From positions 1,055,001 through 1,119,000 of the forward strand of contig CM032123.1 of NCBI GenBank assembly GCA_018894105.1: a stretch of DNA of 64,000 nucleotides, given 5' to 3'. Under the pieces are notes generated by a model. It was not told the origin of the DNA, searched no databases, and saw only the letters and a list, made by a program, of their open reading frames with translations. Below, piece after piece: positions 31,203 through 43,010 of the stretch. Source of the stretch: Jacaranda mimosifolia. Taxonomy: Eukaryota; Streptophyta; Magnoliopsida; Lamiales; Bignoniaceae. Position numbers and translations under genes: made by a program. Every line of letters begins with the position of its first letter. Within the stretch, counting starts at the first letter, position 1.

Positions 31203-33803
31203 CTATCTCGGGCCAGATATTTGCTGGGACGAAATATAAGAGAGAGACACATTAGAAACACTCCTATTGCTACTACAACTATTTCCACTTTTATACATTA
31301 AAACATCATCCACCCCTCCAGTTTCTTCCGCTATTGTCGAAGCCTCAGCAAACCGTCTGCCATAAAATCTCAAAAAATTCAACAACTCGAGTCTTGGTTC
31401 GCCCAAAGGCATCTCCCCCTCCAACATCCCCATAACAGTGACCATATTCGGCCTCAACCCTGGCTCCTCATGAACACAACACAACGCCACACGGACCAGT
31501 TTCTCCACTTCTTCGCCCGTCACTCTGCCCTGCAGTCTTGGATCGACAAGCTCCAAATACTTCCCCTGCTCGTGCATTTCCAGGGCATATAACGGGAAGT
31601 AAATGAGCCCCTGTCCTGATGAAGACGACAAGGTCCCACCAGAGCTGCTATTCTCATCAAGACTATGACTTTCTGTCCGGACAGAGCAGTTTTTCCTTCC
31701 ACTTATTATTTCAAGCAATACCATCCCAAAACTATAAACATCAGTTTTGTCTGAAACAGCCGAGCTTGTGAGCCATTCAGGAGCAAGATAGCCACGTGTC
31801 CCTCTCATTGTTGTGAATAGACTGGACTGCTCTTGACTCAGGAGCTTTGAGAGCCCAAAATCGGATATCTTCGCCTGGAAAGGATCGTGCAGAAGGATGT
31901 TTTCTGGTTTGATATCACAATGGATAATCTTTTGTTCGCACCCACTGTGAAGATATGCCAGCCCCCGTGCTGCCCCTATTGCAATTTCAACTCTTTCTTG
32001 CCACTCCAAAACTGGTCCATTAATGCCGAAGAGAGATTTGTCAAGCGAGCCGCGGTTCATATACTCATAAACCAGCAGCCATTGTCTTCTTTGAGTACAG
32101 TATCCTTTTAACTTAACCAAATTCACATGGTGGATGTTGCCTATAACTGCAATCTCAGTGCAGAAATCCTTCTTACCCCGAACGCCCAAATTAGTTATTC
32201 TCTTTACTGCAACAAGTGTTTTATCAGGGAGAATGCCTTTATATACTGTACCAAATCCTCCTGTTCCTATCTTTGTCTTGAAATTTTCAGTGGCTTTCTG
32301 AAGTTCTTCGTACTCAAACCTCAAAGGCAATCCAGGGATGGAAAATTCCAGGTCCCCGGAAGATAGGGAGATTGCTTTTTCCTTTTGCATGTGAGAAACA
32401 CTGTATCTTCTCCACAAGAGGATCCCAATTACAAATAAAAAGAGGACTCCAATTAATGGTAATAGCACTACACCAACTCTAGGAAAATCAAGTGAATCAT
32501 CGTCGAAACCATTGAAATTTGTAAGTGGAACTTTAACAACTGCTTTAATAAATCCCACTCGATCATTATTCGTAGCTCTCAACATTACTGATCCCAACTC
32601 ATTTTCAAGTTTGTAACAAGAACCCGAAGAGTTTTCATAGAAAACTCCCAAGCAAGAACAATCTTGCGAGCATAAATCTTGACAGATTGATAAATTCACC
32701 CCATAGTGATCAGGCAGAGTGAAATCATTTGCAAAGTAATCCACATCATAGCCAAGTTGGAAGTAAGACAAATTTGCAGAATTCGAACTACTTTTATTAC
32801 CAGTACTTGAGTTGCAAGGAACAGGCAGTGAGTAAGAATTATCGGCTGGGATGCAGCTGGTCAAATTATTCGAAGCTAGCCGAAAGCCCAGCGGACAAGA
32901 ACAGACAGGACTATCCACAGAAATTCCACTTGTGCATAATCCAATCTTTCCACAAACAAACGGGATATGACATTCATCAACAGGCCCAACAAAATCCTGC
33001 TTTTGGGTGGCCCCAGAGAAGCTACTCACAATGAACTGACCCGAATCATCCATCTTGGCAACCCGGAATCCAGATGGAGGCAAATTGACCCGAATCACAA
33101 CTGAAGATCCATTTTTACCAAAGAGAAAAAGACCCGTTTGATTGATTTCCATAAACTCCACCCCGTAATTCAAGTTCACATAGGCGTTGATGTCCATTGA
33201 CATTTTCCAGTACGTGAGATTCTCCCATCGGAGAATAGCATCAGAAGCAGTTAAAGAAAGTCCATAATTACCTGTGGAAAGATCATCACTTGAGACAGCA
33301 CTTAAAAGGGCTGTCCCTACATACAACTTCTGTCCAATCACAATTGTGTCTGTCGGATTGCGAAAGCTCTCCCAGAGGGTTTCATTGGATTGATCGAGCA
33401 AGATAAGGTTTCCAGTTTCTGTCAGCTTTAGTGCAGAAACTAACGGCTGAAACCGCGGCGTTGACCATATTAAACTCCCATCTTCTTCGTATATACTGAT
33501 GCCATTGCGGGTCAAATTCATAATCCCTGATTCTGATACAGGCGAATCACGATTTGCAGACCATATAACAGCGTTGGATTCCGCATGGATAACGCATAAG
33601 TAGAACCTAATCTGCTGGGCTCCAGGGTTGAACATGGCGGCTTTAAATGTACCATTTGGAGAGAACAAGAAACTCCCAGAACTATCCACGAATCTGAGAT
33701 TTGAAGCAGTAAAATTTGGGTATACAAATTCTGTGAAAGAAATCCCGGAGACAAGAGACAAAGAGAGGGAGAAAATGTTGAAAAAGAACAGCAAGAAATC
33801 CAT
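31203..33803 (-). CDS. G-type lectin S-domain receptor-like kinase (SD2 type), intronless
   Basis: An 866-residue receptor kinase. Rough layout: signal peptide 1-20; bulb-type lectin region about 40-160 (IWSANRDSP, LTETGNLILLD); S-locus/EGF-like Cys-rich part about 270-315 (CGKIGLC, CSCPLGF); PAN/apple-like part about 370-395 (CQDLCSQDCSCLG); membrane helix about 438-462; kinase about 505-790. The kinase has the glycine loop GTGGFGTVYKG, the lysine VAVK, the catalytic loop HCDIKPENIL, DFGLSK and GTRGYLAPEW. The catalytic loop has Cys instead of Arg before the Asp, so it is a non-RD kinase. The Ser-rich insert near residue 710 (SSSGGTLSSSSG) is typical of relatives of Arabidopsis At5g35370 (recalled). 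It sits at the plasma membrane; the ligand is unknown. Many Asn-X-Ser/Thr sites suggest glycosylation. Confidence 0.95.
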   Translation of the reverse strand: MDFLLFFFNIFSLSLSLVSGISFTEFVYPNFTASNLRFVDSSGSFLFSPNGTFKAAMFNPGAQQIRFYLCVIHAESNAVIWSANRDSPVSESGIMNLTRNGISIYEEDGSLIWSTPRFQPLVSALKLTETGNLILLDQSNETLWESFRNPTDTIVIGQKLYVGTALLSAVSSDDLSTGNYGLSLTASDAILRWENLTYWKMSMDINAYVNLNYGVEFMEINQTGLFLFGKNGSSVVIRVNLPPSGFRVAKMDDSGQFIVSSFSGATQKQDFVGPVDECHIPFVCGKIGLCTSGISVDSPVCSCPLGFRLASNNLTSCIPADNSYSLPVPCNSSTGNKSSSNSANLSYFQLGYDVDYFANDFTLPDHYGVNLSICQDLCSQDCSCLGVFYENSSGSCYKLENELGSVMLRATNNDRVGFIKAVVKVPLTNFNGFDDDSLDFPRVGVVLLPLIGVLFLFVIGILLWRRYSVSHMQKEKAISLSSGDLEFSIPGLPLRFEYEELQKATENFKTKIGTGGFGTVYKGILPDKTLVAVKRITNLGVRGKKDFCTEIAVIGNIHHVNLVKLKGYCTQRRQWLLVYEYMNRGSLDKSLFGINGPVLEWQERVEIAIGAARGLAYLHSGCEQKIIHCDIKPENILLHDPFQAKISDFGLSKLLSQEQSSLFTTMRGTRGYLAPEWLTSSAVSDKTDVYSFGMVLLEIISGRKNCSVRTESHSLDENSSSGGTLSSSSGQGLIYFPLYALEMHEQGKYLELVDPRLQGRVTGEEVEKLVRVALCCVHEEPGLRPNMVTVMGMLEGEMPLGEPRLELLNFLRFYGRRFAEASTIAEETGGVDDVLMYKSGNSCSSNRSVSNVSLSYISSQQISGPR

Positions 33804-35590
33804 GGAAAAAAAGAGAAGAAGAACAGGAATGTGTTGGCTGACAAAAGGGATTTAATTTGGAATGTGTCTCTCTCATTCTCATTCTTTACTTCTCCTCCAT
33901 TATCACTCGGAGTTGACTAATGAAGATCATTTATCCCTTTTATATTTTATGCATAATGTGTCCCTTATATCTCTTTCTTGACCAGAATGACAAAGATTGA
34001 TGAGCCGTATAGAACTCATATGGTAAATAGTTTAATGAGAAAAAATGCAGTATGTCGTGCTGTATTAATTATATCTATTATTTTAGGAGTTATTACAGTC
34101 CCCCTGTTCAAACAGGAAGCGTTTACTTTTAATTATATAAATCAGACAGCTAATCCGGATCACCACTTTCTTGTCAGACTAAACAACTAAAAATAAAGAT
34201 TATGTATATTAAAAAATATAAAATCTTATTTGAAGAAAAATAAAAAGAATAAATTTGAAGCATGCGAGTGACTGGGCCCGATGACTACATAATTGGACCT
34301 GTTCGTTGAGTACATGTGGACTATGTGCCATCGAGTTGAGTGGCTCTTGATTAGTTGTATAAATAAGTCTCCTATATAAAATGTGAGACGAGAGGTTTGA
34401 ACATAACGAATACATGATATCTGCGCATATAAATAATAAATGAAAAAATAAAATCTCATTACAAAAATAATAATAAGAAGAAGGAGAAGAAGAAGTTAGT
34501 GACAAAATGAGTGGCAATACAAAAGTTTTCACTAATTATATATATTCAGTGACAATCAATTTTTTTTTTGTCACATTAATAATGTTTTACAAATTAAATA
34601 ATAATAATAATAATAATAGGGTTTAAACTGTCACACAATTGATGATTATTGACACCCCTATAGCGATAATTTAATGACAATAAAAATTTTATCACAAATT
34701 ATAGTGATAATTTTTATTGTCACTAGTTTGTCACCATATGGGTGTCACTAATTATTAATTGTGACAACTTAAAACATTAGTTTCTATCACTAATAAGCCA
34801 TATTATGACAAAACAAAAATTATTGTCACCTCAAAAATATCACTAGCAACAAAATAAAAGTTATTATCATTTAATACATGTTATTAGTGATAATTTTTAT
34901 ATTGTTAATGATTATTTTATTATTAATATAATATTTTTTTGTAGTGTCTGTGCCTGCATGGAGGGTAATATGAAACGGACTACATATGTCAAAAGCCCAC
35001 CATAAATATCCTAAATTTTGCTAATATTTTTTATATTTTGACCAATCTTCTTCCTACTTCCTCATTGATTTTGAGGTTTGAAGGTTTTGTCGTGATCCAA
35101 CAATTTTATAATTTCAGGCGTCAACCTAATATCCAATAAGATTTTGAACAACAATAATCCTAACGAGCCTTGTTCCATGATCTCCAATCATCGAACACGT
35201 GTTAAAAATTGGACATTAGGCCTAGCCACCTTAAAAGCTAGCTCAAGATATGAAAATTGTTCAAGACCATATATAAAAATCATAATTTATTTATTTCACT
35301 GATGTGCTATCCTAACAACATTACCTAAAGGAAAGTTTGGTAAGAGAGCAATCTAGGTTCAAAATTCTAGAAGAATCGAGTATGACTACGGTTGTGGTTA
35401 TAATTACTTGGCCATAAAGAAGTAGTGTATAGGAAAGGAAACTAGTGAAAAACAACCAGGCAGATGGCTAAAGCTGAGGAATTGGGGGAGGAATGAATTT
35501 CATGTATCATGGCAATTTATATATATTTGATTCTACGCGAAGCAATATAAGTTATTTACGTTGCAATGCGTCGAGCAACTACCAACCCTT
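33804..35590. other. Intergenic region upstream of the receptor kinase and of the GASA gene
   Basis: Contains the kinase promoter near 33,804-34,000, the CACTA-like element at 34,530-34,946 and AT-rich DNA. Open frames at 33,978-34,190 and 34,209-34,532 resemble no known protein. Confidence 0.45.
34530..34946. mobile_element. CACTA-like MITE
   Basis: A 417 bp element that starts CACTAATTATATATATTCAG and ends ATATTTTTTTGTAGTG, flanked by TTT on the left and TCT on the right (a three-base target duplication with one mismatch). The interior is full of TGTCACTAAT and ATTAGTGACAA words that form inverted repeats. No coding sequence. Confidence 0.68.
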
Positions 35591-35597
35591 GCTACTC

Positions 35598-35604
35598 TAT
35601 AAAA
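35598..35604 (+). promoter_or_regulatory. TATA box of the GASA/snakin gene
   Basis: TATAAAA within CTCTATAAAAGGAGAAG. It lies upstream of a likely 5' UTR that is split by an intron: donor CTTCAG|GTACTT at 35,720, acceptor TTTCTAG|GAG ending at 36,188. The start codon follows at 36,215. Confidence 0.7.
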
Positions 35605-36214
35605 GGAGAAGACTATAAGTTTCATTTTTATCATTTCTCATCAGGAATAAACACTTCTCATTTCACAAAATATCATTCTTGCAAAAGCAGTTTAGCTAAG
35701 AATTTCTTACAAACTTCAGGTACTTCACATATATTTATATGATTATTATCCATAATCTTCAATTTCTTTTTTTTTTTCTTATTGAAATTATTTTACAAAA
35801 GCACTATACACATCAATGCCTAGTAAATTTATGACACAAAATTTCTTTCACTATATATGCTACTTTATCATGCACGAAAATGAGTTTAGAATCCTTTTCG
35901 AAAATCAACAAATATATTGAGCTTATGCTCCTGGAACGTGCTTGTATAAAGTCGGAGCTCGAGTAGCAAAATTATTGCTTAAATGTCTTTTTAAATTTGA
36001 AAGTTAGTTTTTACAGTACTTGAGTCTTTGATGATCATGAGCTTGTGTCCACTTAAATTGGGAAACTCATTTTGAGTATGTTTAATTTGGTGAATTCAGT
36101 GATCCTTTTTATTTAATTTTTGTTTTTATGTCCTCAAAATCTTAGTTTGGCATATCAATATTTAACTCAAAATACATATCATTTCTAGGAGATCCAAACA
36201 AATTAAGACGCAAA

Positions 36215-36490
36215 ATGAAGTCGATGAAAATGGTAATTCTTATGTTGGCCGTTCTTCTCATTCTCACCACCTCGCTAGAATCGATACTAGCGGACGACGG
36301 CCCGAGTTTTTGTGACTCAAAGTGCGCGGTGCGGTGCTCAAAGGCGGGGCGGCAGGACCGGTGCCTGAAGTACTGCGGAATATGTTGTGAGAAGTGCAAT
36401 TGTGTTCCGTCCGGGACTTATGGGAACAAGGACGAGTGCCCTTGTTATAGGGACATGAAGAACTCCAAGGGAAAACCCAAGTGCCCTTGA
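36215..36490 (+). CDS. GASA/snakin-family cysteine-rich secreted peptide
   Basis: A 91-residue precursor of the gibberellin-regulated GASA/snakin family. A hydrophobic signal peptide ([16 protein letters not shown], residues about 6-21, cleaved near residue 26) precedes a mature domain of about 60 residues. The mature domain has the twelve conserved cysteines: C-x3-C-x3-C-x8-C-x3-C-x2-CC-x2-C-x-C-x11-C-x-C-x12-C, ending KPKCP as usual. The coding part is one exon; an intron splits the 5' UTR, as is common in this family. Members are antimicrobial or regulate growth and redox state. It is not possible to say which applies here. Confidence 0.96.
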   Translation: MKSMKMVILMLAVLLILTTSLESILADDGPSFCDSKCAVRCSKAGRQDRCLKYCGICCEKCNCVPSGTYGNKDECPCYRDMKNSKGKPKCP

Positions 36491-37735
36491 TTCCCATGCA
36501 TATTCTACAAATGCATTATGTGGGTTGTGAGTAATAAGAAACACAAATATACAAGTGGGATATGAATAATGATGTGTAAAAAGTTATGTCAAATTCCATA
36601 TTCTAGTAGTTATAGCATACAACATGCATTTTTATGATGCATGGATTTGTATGTATGAATTAAGTTTGAATGTTACTTGAATTTGCTTCTTATAAATGAT
36701 GGATTTAAAGAATATTTGATACCCTATCTTATATAAATTAAATATTGAATGAGTGGCTAGTATATAAATTTTAGTTAAAGAACTTGTGTGCATTGATTGG
36801 ATATCTTTTTTGGGCAAGTTGATTGTAGCCTAATTCTATAATGCACTTGATGGGTTTGGAAGCAATTCTCGTGTCCAACGGGCTCGCAGGCTTGAGGGGT
36901 GACAAAATCAAATAAGATCTAGTTTAAGTGACAATATTGAACTTGTTGTTTTTGATACAAAAATATTCTTATAAAAATGAGAAATGTCGTAAAATTGAGT
37001 GTGGATCGATCACTGATCCAATTTGAGTATCTCTACAAATAGGCTTCAATAAAAAAAAATGAAGTTAATGATAAAAAGTGATTAAGTATAGTAGTTTACA
37101 TACAAAATATTAACTCTAGAGGTATAGTAATATGGAGAAGTTGAAATTATTTCAAGTACTGACAGAATCGGAAGCGTCCCCTACTTTTAGAGAAAGGAGG
37201 ATGGTTTATTCACATTTTATTTGACAGTTTGTGATGAAATTATGTAATTTTGGTTCAACGTACACCAAATATGATTTAGCTTGTAAAATCGATTTACTCA
37301 ATTAATAAACGAAAAAGTTCTTATAATTTTCAATAATTATGAATTCAAAATGATGAGTCATGACAATCCTAAGACCAAGTTGAGGAAAGATTTCAACAAG
37401 GGCAACGGACCGAGGCTAGTTCATATATTGGGCTCCACTAGGCCTGATCCAATCAGAGAAAACCCAGTAATATTACTAATGGGCAATTTCGGATTGTGAC
37501 CATCAGCTCTAGCGTTTTCCGGATCAAGGTGACCCAACGGGTCGGGTCTAGAACCCCTCACAGTTCAGCTGCTGAGAAAGAACCAGATTTTCAGCGAACC
37601 CTCCAGGCTTAAACCTCTTCCTCGTTCATCATTTTCAGGTGCTTATTCAATTTGTATCTTTGTTCTTTTTGTATTTTCTTTATCTGATTTCAGCTTTTCT
37701 CTTGGATTTTTATTTTCTTCACTTAGAGGGACAAA
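36491..37735. other. Spacer between the GASA gene and the S18 gene
   Basis: No gene seen. GGGCTC, AGGCCT and ATGGGCAA words at about 37,425-37,485 resemble site II (TGGGCC/T) elements common in promoters of ribosomal and mitochondrial genes, which suits the S18 gene downstream. Confidence 0.5.
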
Positions 37736-40140
37736 ATGAAACTTATTCGAAGTGCACTGTGGTCTGCAAACGCCGCTTTGTCTCGTCAAGTTCAAAGCCC
37801 TCATGTAATTCGGGCTTTTTCTGCAAGCCCATTTCCAGGTAATTGTTTCTTTAATTTTTATTAAGCTTTTCGTATTTAATTCAAGTAAGTGGCTATGATT
37901 TGCTAGCAAAGTTGGTCTATTGGCATTTCTTGCATTCAATCTTGTTGTGGTTCGCAAATAGTAAAGGGGAAGGTAATATAGAAAGAAAATTCAGTTTATT
38001 GTTTGGTTGCAGAAACCAATTTGTATTCCTATTTCTGAAAGAAGGCCTGTTAAGGAAATGTCAATGACTGTTATTATACAAAGGTAGACCTTTGTGATGA
38101 TTCTATGCGAGAAAGATAAAGCCCATTGTCTGGGCTATGGATTCTGAATTCCGCATTTGTTTTCTCCATATAATGTTTACTGTCAGTTTGAATTCAAGAT
38201 TTAGTGGAGGAAATTGAAATGGAAAATCTACATCAATGAAAAGTTGTTTTATTTATTTACTTATTTAATTTTTTCTAGCATATTAAGTGTTGTGTAATGT
38301 ACTCCAAATTTAGTTGAATATCGGAATGAGGAAACGAAATAAACGTAAACTAATCATGTTTCTACAAGCATTCTCTTCATGCTTTTCTTTAATTAATGGA
38401 AAATTCTTTGCTTAGTATTTTCCTATATGAATACAAGATCCCAATGGATTCTTAGAAACGTAGGCCTTCTGTAGTTTTTCTTTGTCACAATGTTTCATAT
38501 CATTTAGTTTTATGATTGCATGTGGTTGCTATAGGTACAGTGGTTGTATTGGTGACCGGTTGATAGTTTTGATGCAATCTTCAGTCCAAACATTAGTATT
38601 AAGTATGAACTTTTCCATTTTCACAGGTACTAATGACAGGCAGAATTCAAACTCATCTGAGTCTGTTGATGATTTTGAGCAACGGATTTTCAGTGATGGG
38701 AATCGTTCTGGTATGAGTTCATTTTACCAAAAGCTTGACAGAGCTGAGAAGGCACATGATCAATCTGGGATGGGATTTTCGTTTAATATGGGAAACAAAT
38801 CTAGTGTCATGGAAGGTCTAGACGAGAGCTACAATACGTTAACTGATGGGATGGATTATAAATTAAAGAAAGCGGCAACCTACTTTGAGTTTGATCCTGA
38901 TGAAGTAACTAAAGATGATTATGCTTTCAGGCCAGATGTTAATTTTCCAAGTGGGACGACTTACGATACCAAGGTAAACTATAGAGTAAAATTTGTGTGA
39001 GCTGCTAATACTAAAGTTCTTCTATATGTTTTGTCTGTTCTTAATGTTTTTGTTTTGTGGACTGTTGTACAAGAGCAGCAGCAAGTTTTACTTTTTTCCT
39101 TGCACGTCGTAAGATTGCTTTTGCAAGGTATTGTATTTGATTTCCATCTGGGGGAACGTCATGCATTCTGCATTGCCCAAAGTGGATTGTTGGACTTGAA
39201 TTCTGTGTTTGTAGACCATTATTTGTGTCCATCACCTCTATAGTTGCTTGTGACCTAAAATGCTTACTTATTGAAATGAGAACAAAATGCCACGGAATTC
39301 TTAGATTATCCATTTGTCATTGCCAGAAATCACATATTTGTAATCAACACGTGTACTAGAAGATGATTATCTTGTCTGGTTTAGTTTGTGTCTCGTTCAT
39401 TCCATGAGTATGTATGGCACTTTAGTCCTTGAGTTGAGCTCTTTGTTTATTCAGACAATCTGTCTCTTCTTGTTTAAATCAATGTGGTATTCAGCTTCTT
39501 GGTATGATCACTCTTTCGTCATTTAATTACTCATGTTTGCCCTTATACCTTGCTTTGATACATTTAGGATCTTGACCTGAGGAAGCCGGGAGTACGTAAG
39601 CCTGTCAGACGGGGCGAATTTGAAACAACAACAGAGGAAGTATTACTCAAAGCTGATTTCAGGGTGCGGATGTTTGAACTTTAATCCTTATTCTTTTACA
39701 AAATCTTGCATATTGCATATCTACATGTCTATATTTTACAAGAAAAAGGGCCTCCAATTTAGTAACTACTTGCTAAATATCTGGGCAGAATGTGCGATTT
39801 CTCGCGAAATTCATCACTGAGGCTGGTATCATTATCAAGAGGAGCCAGGTAACTAACTTAGTACACTTCAATGATCCTATGCTAGTAAGTCAAATGTATT
39901 AACTGCTCATTCTAACCGTTGTTGCCCGTTGGGCAGACTGGAATCAGTGCCAAGGCCCAGAGGAAGGTTGCTCGTGAGATCAAGACTGCCCGAGCATTTG
40001 GTTTGATGCCCTTCACCACAATGGGGACCAAACAGTTTACATACGGAACAACAATGGAAGATGAGGATCGCGATTTTGAATACGAGACCTATGATCATAA
40101 TTTTGTTAGCAACGACAAAGGTGATTCTATGGAGTCCTGA
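37736..40140 (+). CDS. Mitochondrial-type ribosomal protein bS18, five exons
   Basis: Small-subunit ribosomal protein of the bacterial S18 family. Exons: 37736-37838, 38627-38973, 39568-39663, 39789-39848 and 39937-40140. They join to 269 residues with GT-AG introns. The N-terminus (MKLIRSALWSANAALSRQV) is basic and lacks acid, a mitochondrial presequence. A long acidic, Ser-rich segment comes next (exon 2, 116 residues). The S18 fold is in exons 3-5: DFRNVRFLAKFITEAG and TGISAKAQRKVAREIKTAR are typical. The C-terminus is again acidic. The size is close to the Arabidopsis homolog At1g07210 (recalled). Long N- and C-terminal extensions are known in plant mitochondrial ribosomal proteins. A chloroplast S18 would normally be plastid-encoded and much shorter. 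Confidence 0.93.
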
Positions 40141-40830
40141 AACCTTTGACCTGTTTGCTCTTGTTGTCCTTATGTTCAAGGAATAGCAGCCATTGGTTTT
40201 TGTAGGAAAAAGGTCTGGTTTATCAGTTTACAGTATGTTAGGACAATCTCTAGTTCCGTATGTTTAGTTTTGATCCTGCTATTGTTGTTATTTCTTTAGA
40301 GAGATGCTGATTCAAATCCTTGTCATCATCCGTAGAATGAGTTATTGTCATGAAATTTTCTGATTATACTTAGTTGAGTATTTGTTGAGCATTTTTGAAT
40401 TTTAAGCTTGTGGACATTTTGATCTTATCTGATGAGATAAAAATCTATGCTGCATTTTTAGATAAATGACAGCATGAGTTTTTAATTATAATAAATAATT
40501 TGATTGTATAAAGTAAAATTAAGAAATGAACAGAGTTGAAATAATTTATCTAAATGCAAACGTATATGCCCTTTGCTTAAATAGCCTTAATATTTCAGTT
40601 TTATTATATAAATAAGGAATATTACCTCTATCTACGTCCGAAAATCCATGATTTGCTTGAATTAAAGAAAATAATTTCAATAATTTGAAAATATTAAAAT
40701 AAATAAATAATTGTCCAACTAGTATAAAATTCAATAATCAACACTTAATTAAATTTTTTTAAATAAAGTTTTTTTCTTATGAGGAATCATTACATAACGC
40801 TTGAACAATAAATTGGTTGGGGGAGGGAGA

Positions 40831-40846
40831 GGGGGGGGGGGGGGGG
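40831..40846 (+). repeat. Homopolymer run of 16 G
   Basis: Sixteen G's in a row preceded by GGGGGAGGGAGA. Long G runs are rare in AT-rich plant DNA and can form quadruplexes. The exact length is prone to sequencing error. Confidence 0.85.
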
Positions 40847-40849
40847 TGG

Positions 40850-41370
40850 ATTGTAATCCCAAATTCCATGACCAGATATACAATTTGAGACCCTAGCTGT
40901 AGCATGACCCATTGAATTCAAAACATCTAACAAAAAGAGACTTGAAAATGAGTTAAATCTTCTTTAATTTTTCTCCAATCATCAATAATAAAATTTAGAG
41001 ACGAAGAAAAATCTCCGTACCCATTTATCAACCTAACTGCTTCCTTTGGAATCAGATTTCAGTATCACTCTTTGAAATCTCGATTGCTTTATCCAACTAA
41101 AAGCTTCTCTAATTCCCAAATATTTTGCCATATCCACGTCAAATGTTCATTTAAAGACTCTGAATCCTGCACTTACGAAATATCCCTCAAAATCTCGAAC
41201 AATCCACCCCACACCGGAAGGGCGTTTGTTTTTAAAAATTGCTGCATCAACATTAACCTTGATCCATTCACAAGATGGTCTTGACCATCCTGAATTATTC
41301 AAACTTCCTCAACACCAACAGGTGCACTGCGCTTCCTAGCTTGCCTCCACTGATTCAGGAATGAAATAGC
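40850..41370 (-). pseudogene. RNase H-like relic of a LINE-type retrotransposon
   Basis: On the minus strand the sequence encodes WSRPSCEWIKVNVDAAIF, then SGVGWIVRDFEGYF, and further on AVRLINGYGDFSSSL. These are hallmarks of the RNase H-like (RVT_3) domain that ends plant LINE-1 polyproteins. Stops and a frame change interrupt it (for example after HFQVSFC and after GVEEV), and no reverse transcriptase precedes it. It is a 5'-truncated dead copy or a domesticated fragment that has since decayed. Confidence 0.82.
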
Positions 41371-41394
41371 AAAGTGGAGTATAGTGTAGGTGTA

Positions 41395-43010
41395 AATTTA
41401 TGTTAGCATGGAATATATAAAAAAATGTGATGATTTCTGATTAGTTAATATATTTTTGATAATTTAAGAGTTAAGAAATTTACAATTAATGGTAAACAAT
41501 CAATGAAATTGTTTCAAATAATTGAAAAAGTATAAGATATAAGACATTAGAATTAAGTCAGAATCCTATCCGTATATATTTGTTTTGATAAATTTAAATA
41601 ATGTACAAAGGGTTATTAATCCTAGTTAGTTGACATATTTGGATATTTAAAAATCTACAAATCAACTATTAAGCAATTAATAAAATTTTCCAAGATAATT
41701 GAAAAAAATTAAGATATTGAAACAAGTTATTAATGATTTAGAGAATTAAGAAATTTTAAGATAATAAAAAAAGTATAAATTATGAGACATTAGAATTAAG
41801 TCGAAATCCTATCCATATATATTTGTGTTGATAAATTTAAACAGTGTGCAAAGAGTTAATAATTCTAGTTAGTTGACATATTTCAATATTTAAAAAGAAA
41901 TCTAGAAATCTACAAGAAGCAATTAATGAAACTTTCCAAAATAATTGAAAAAAAAAAAGGAGAGATTGAAACAAGTTATTAATGATTTAGAGAATTAAGA
42001 AGTTTTAAGATAATAAAAAAAAGTATAAATTAGAAGACATTAGAATTAAGTTAAAATCCTATTCATATATATTTGTGTCTATAAATTTAAACAACGTACA
42101 AAGGGTTATTAATTTTAGTTAGTTGACATATTTCGATGTTTAAAAAGAAATCTAGAAATCCACTATTAAGCAAGTAATGAAATTTTCCAAAATAATTGAA
42201 AAAAATCAAGATATTGAAACAAATTATTAATGATTTAGAAAATTAAGAAATTTTAAGATAATAAAAAAAGCAAGTATAAATTATAAGACATTAAAATTAA
42301 GTCAAAATCTTATTCGTATATATTTGTGTCGATAAAATTAAAAAACATACAAAGGGTTATTAATTCTAGTTAGTTGAGATATTTCAATATTTAAAAAGAA
42401 ATCTAGAAATCTACTAGTAAGCAATTAATGAAAATTTCCAAAATATTTGAAAAAAAATCAAGAGATTGAAACAAGATATTAATGATTTAGAAAATTAAGA
42501 AATTTAAAGATAATCAAAAAAGCAAGTATAAATTATATGACATTAGAATAAAGTCAAAATCCTATCCATATATATTTGTGTCTATAAATTTAAACAACGT
42601 ACAAAGGATTATTAATTCTAGTTAGTTGACATATTTCGATATTTAAAAAGAAATCTAGAAATCTACTATTAAGCAATTAATGAAAATTTCCAAAATAATT
42701 GAAAAAAATCAAGAAACTGAAACAAGTTATTAATGATTTAGAAATAAGAAATTTTAAGATAATAAAAAAAGCAAGTATAAATTACAAGACATTATAATTA
42801 AGTCAAAATCCTGTCCGTATATATTTGTGTTGATAAATTTAAAAAATATACAATGGGTTGTTAATTTTAGTTAGTTGACATATTTTGATATTTAAAAAAG
42901 AAATCTAGAAATCCACTATTAAGCAATTAATGAAAATTTCCAAAATAATTGAAAAAATCAATAAATTGAAACAAGTTATTAATGATTTAGAAAATTAAAA
43001 AAATTTAAGT
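41395..43010. repeat. Satellite-like tandem array, ~250 bp unit, six copies
   Basis: The marker ACATTAGAATTAAGTC recurs with small changes at 41,544, 41,787, 42,037, 42,288, 42,540 and 42,789, spacings of 243, 250, 251, 252 and 249 bases. Each unit also holds TATATATTTGTGT, AAAGGGTTATTAAT, TAGTTAGTTGACATATTT, AAATCTAGAAATCTAC and GAAACAAGTTATTAATGATTTAG in the same order. Composition is very AT-rich. There are no spacers, so it is not a CRISPR array. Confidence 0.92.

Noticed and set aside
33978..34190. 70-codon plus-strand frame upstream of the receptor kinase
   Set aside because: No family resemblance and AT-rich random composition; it probably lies in promoter DNA.
38482..38626. Extension of the S18 exon 2 frame upstream to an ATG at 38,482
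   Set aside because: The stretch lies before a good acceptor (TTTTCACAG); joining to exon 1 at 37,838 gives a proper mitochondrial presequence.
41395..43010. Possible CRISPR-like or origin array
   Set aside because: Units of about 250 bp directly abut with no unique spacers, and the genome is a plant's.
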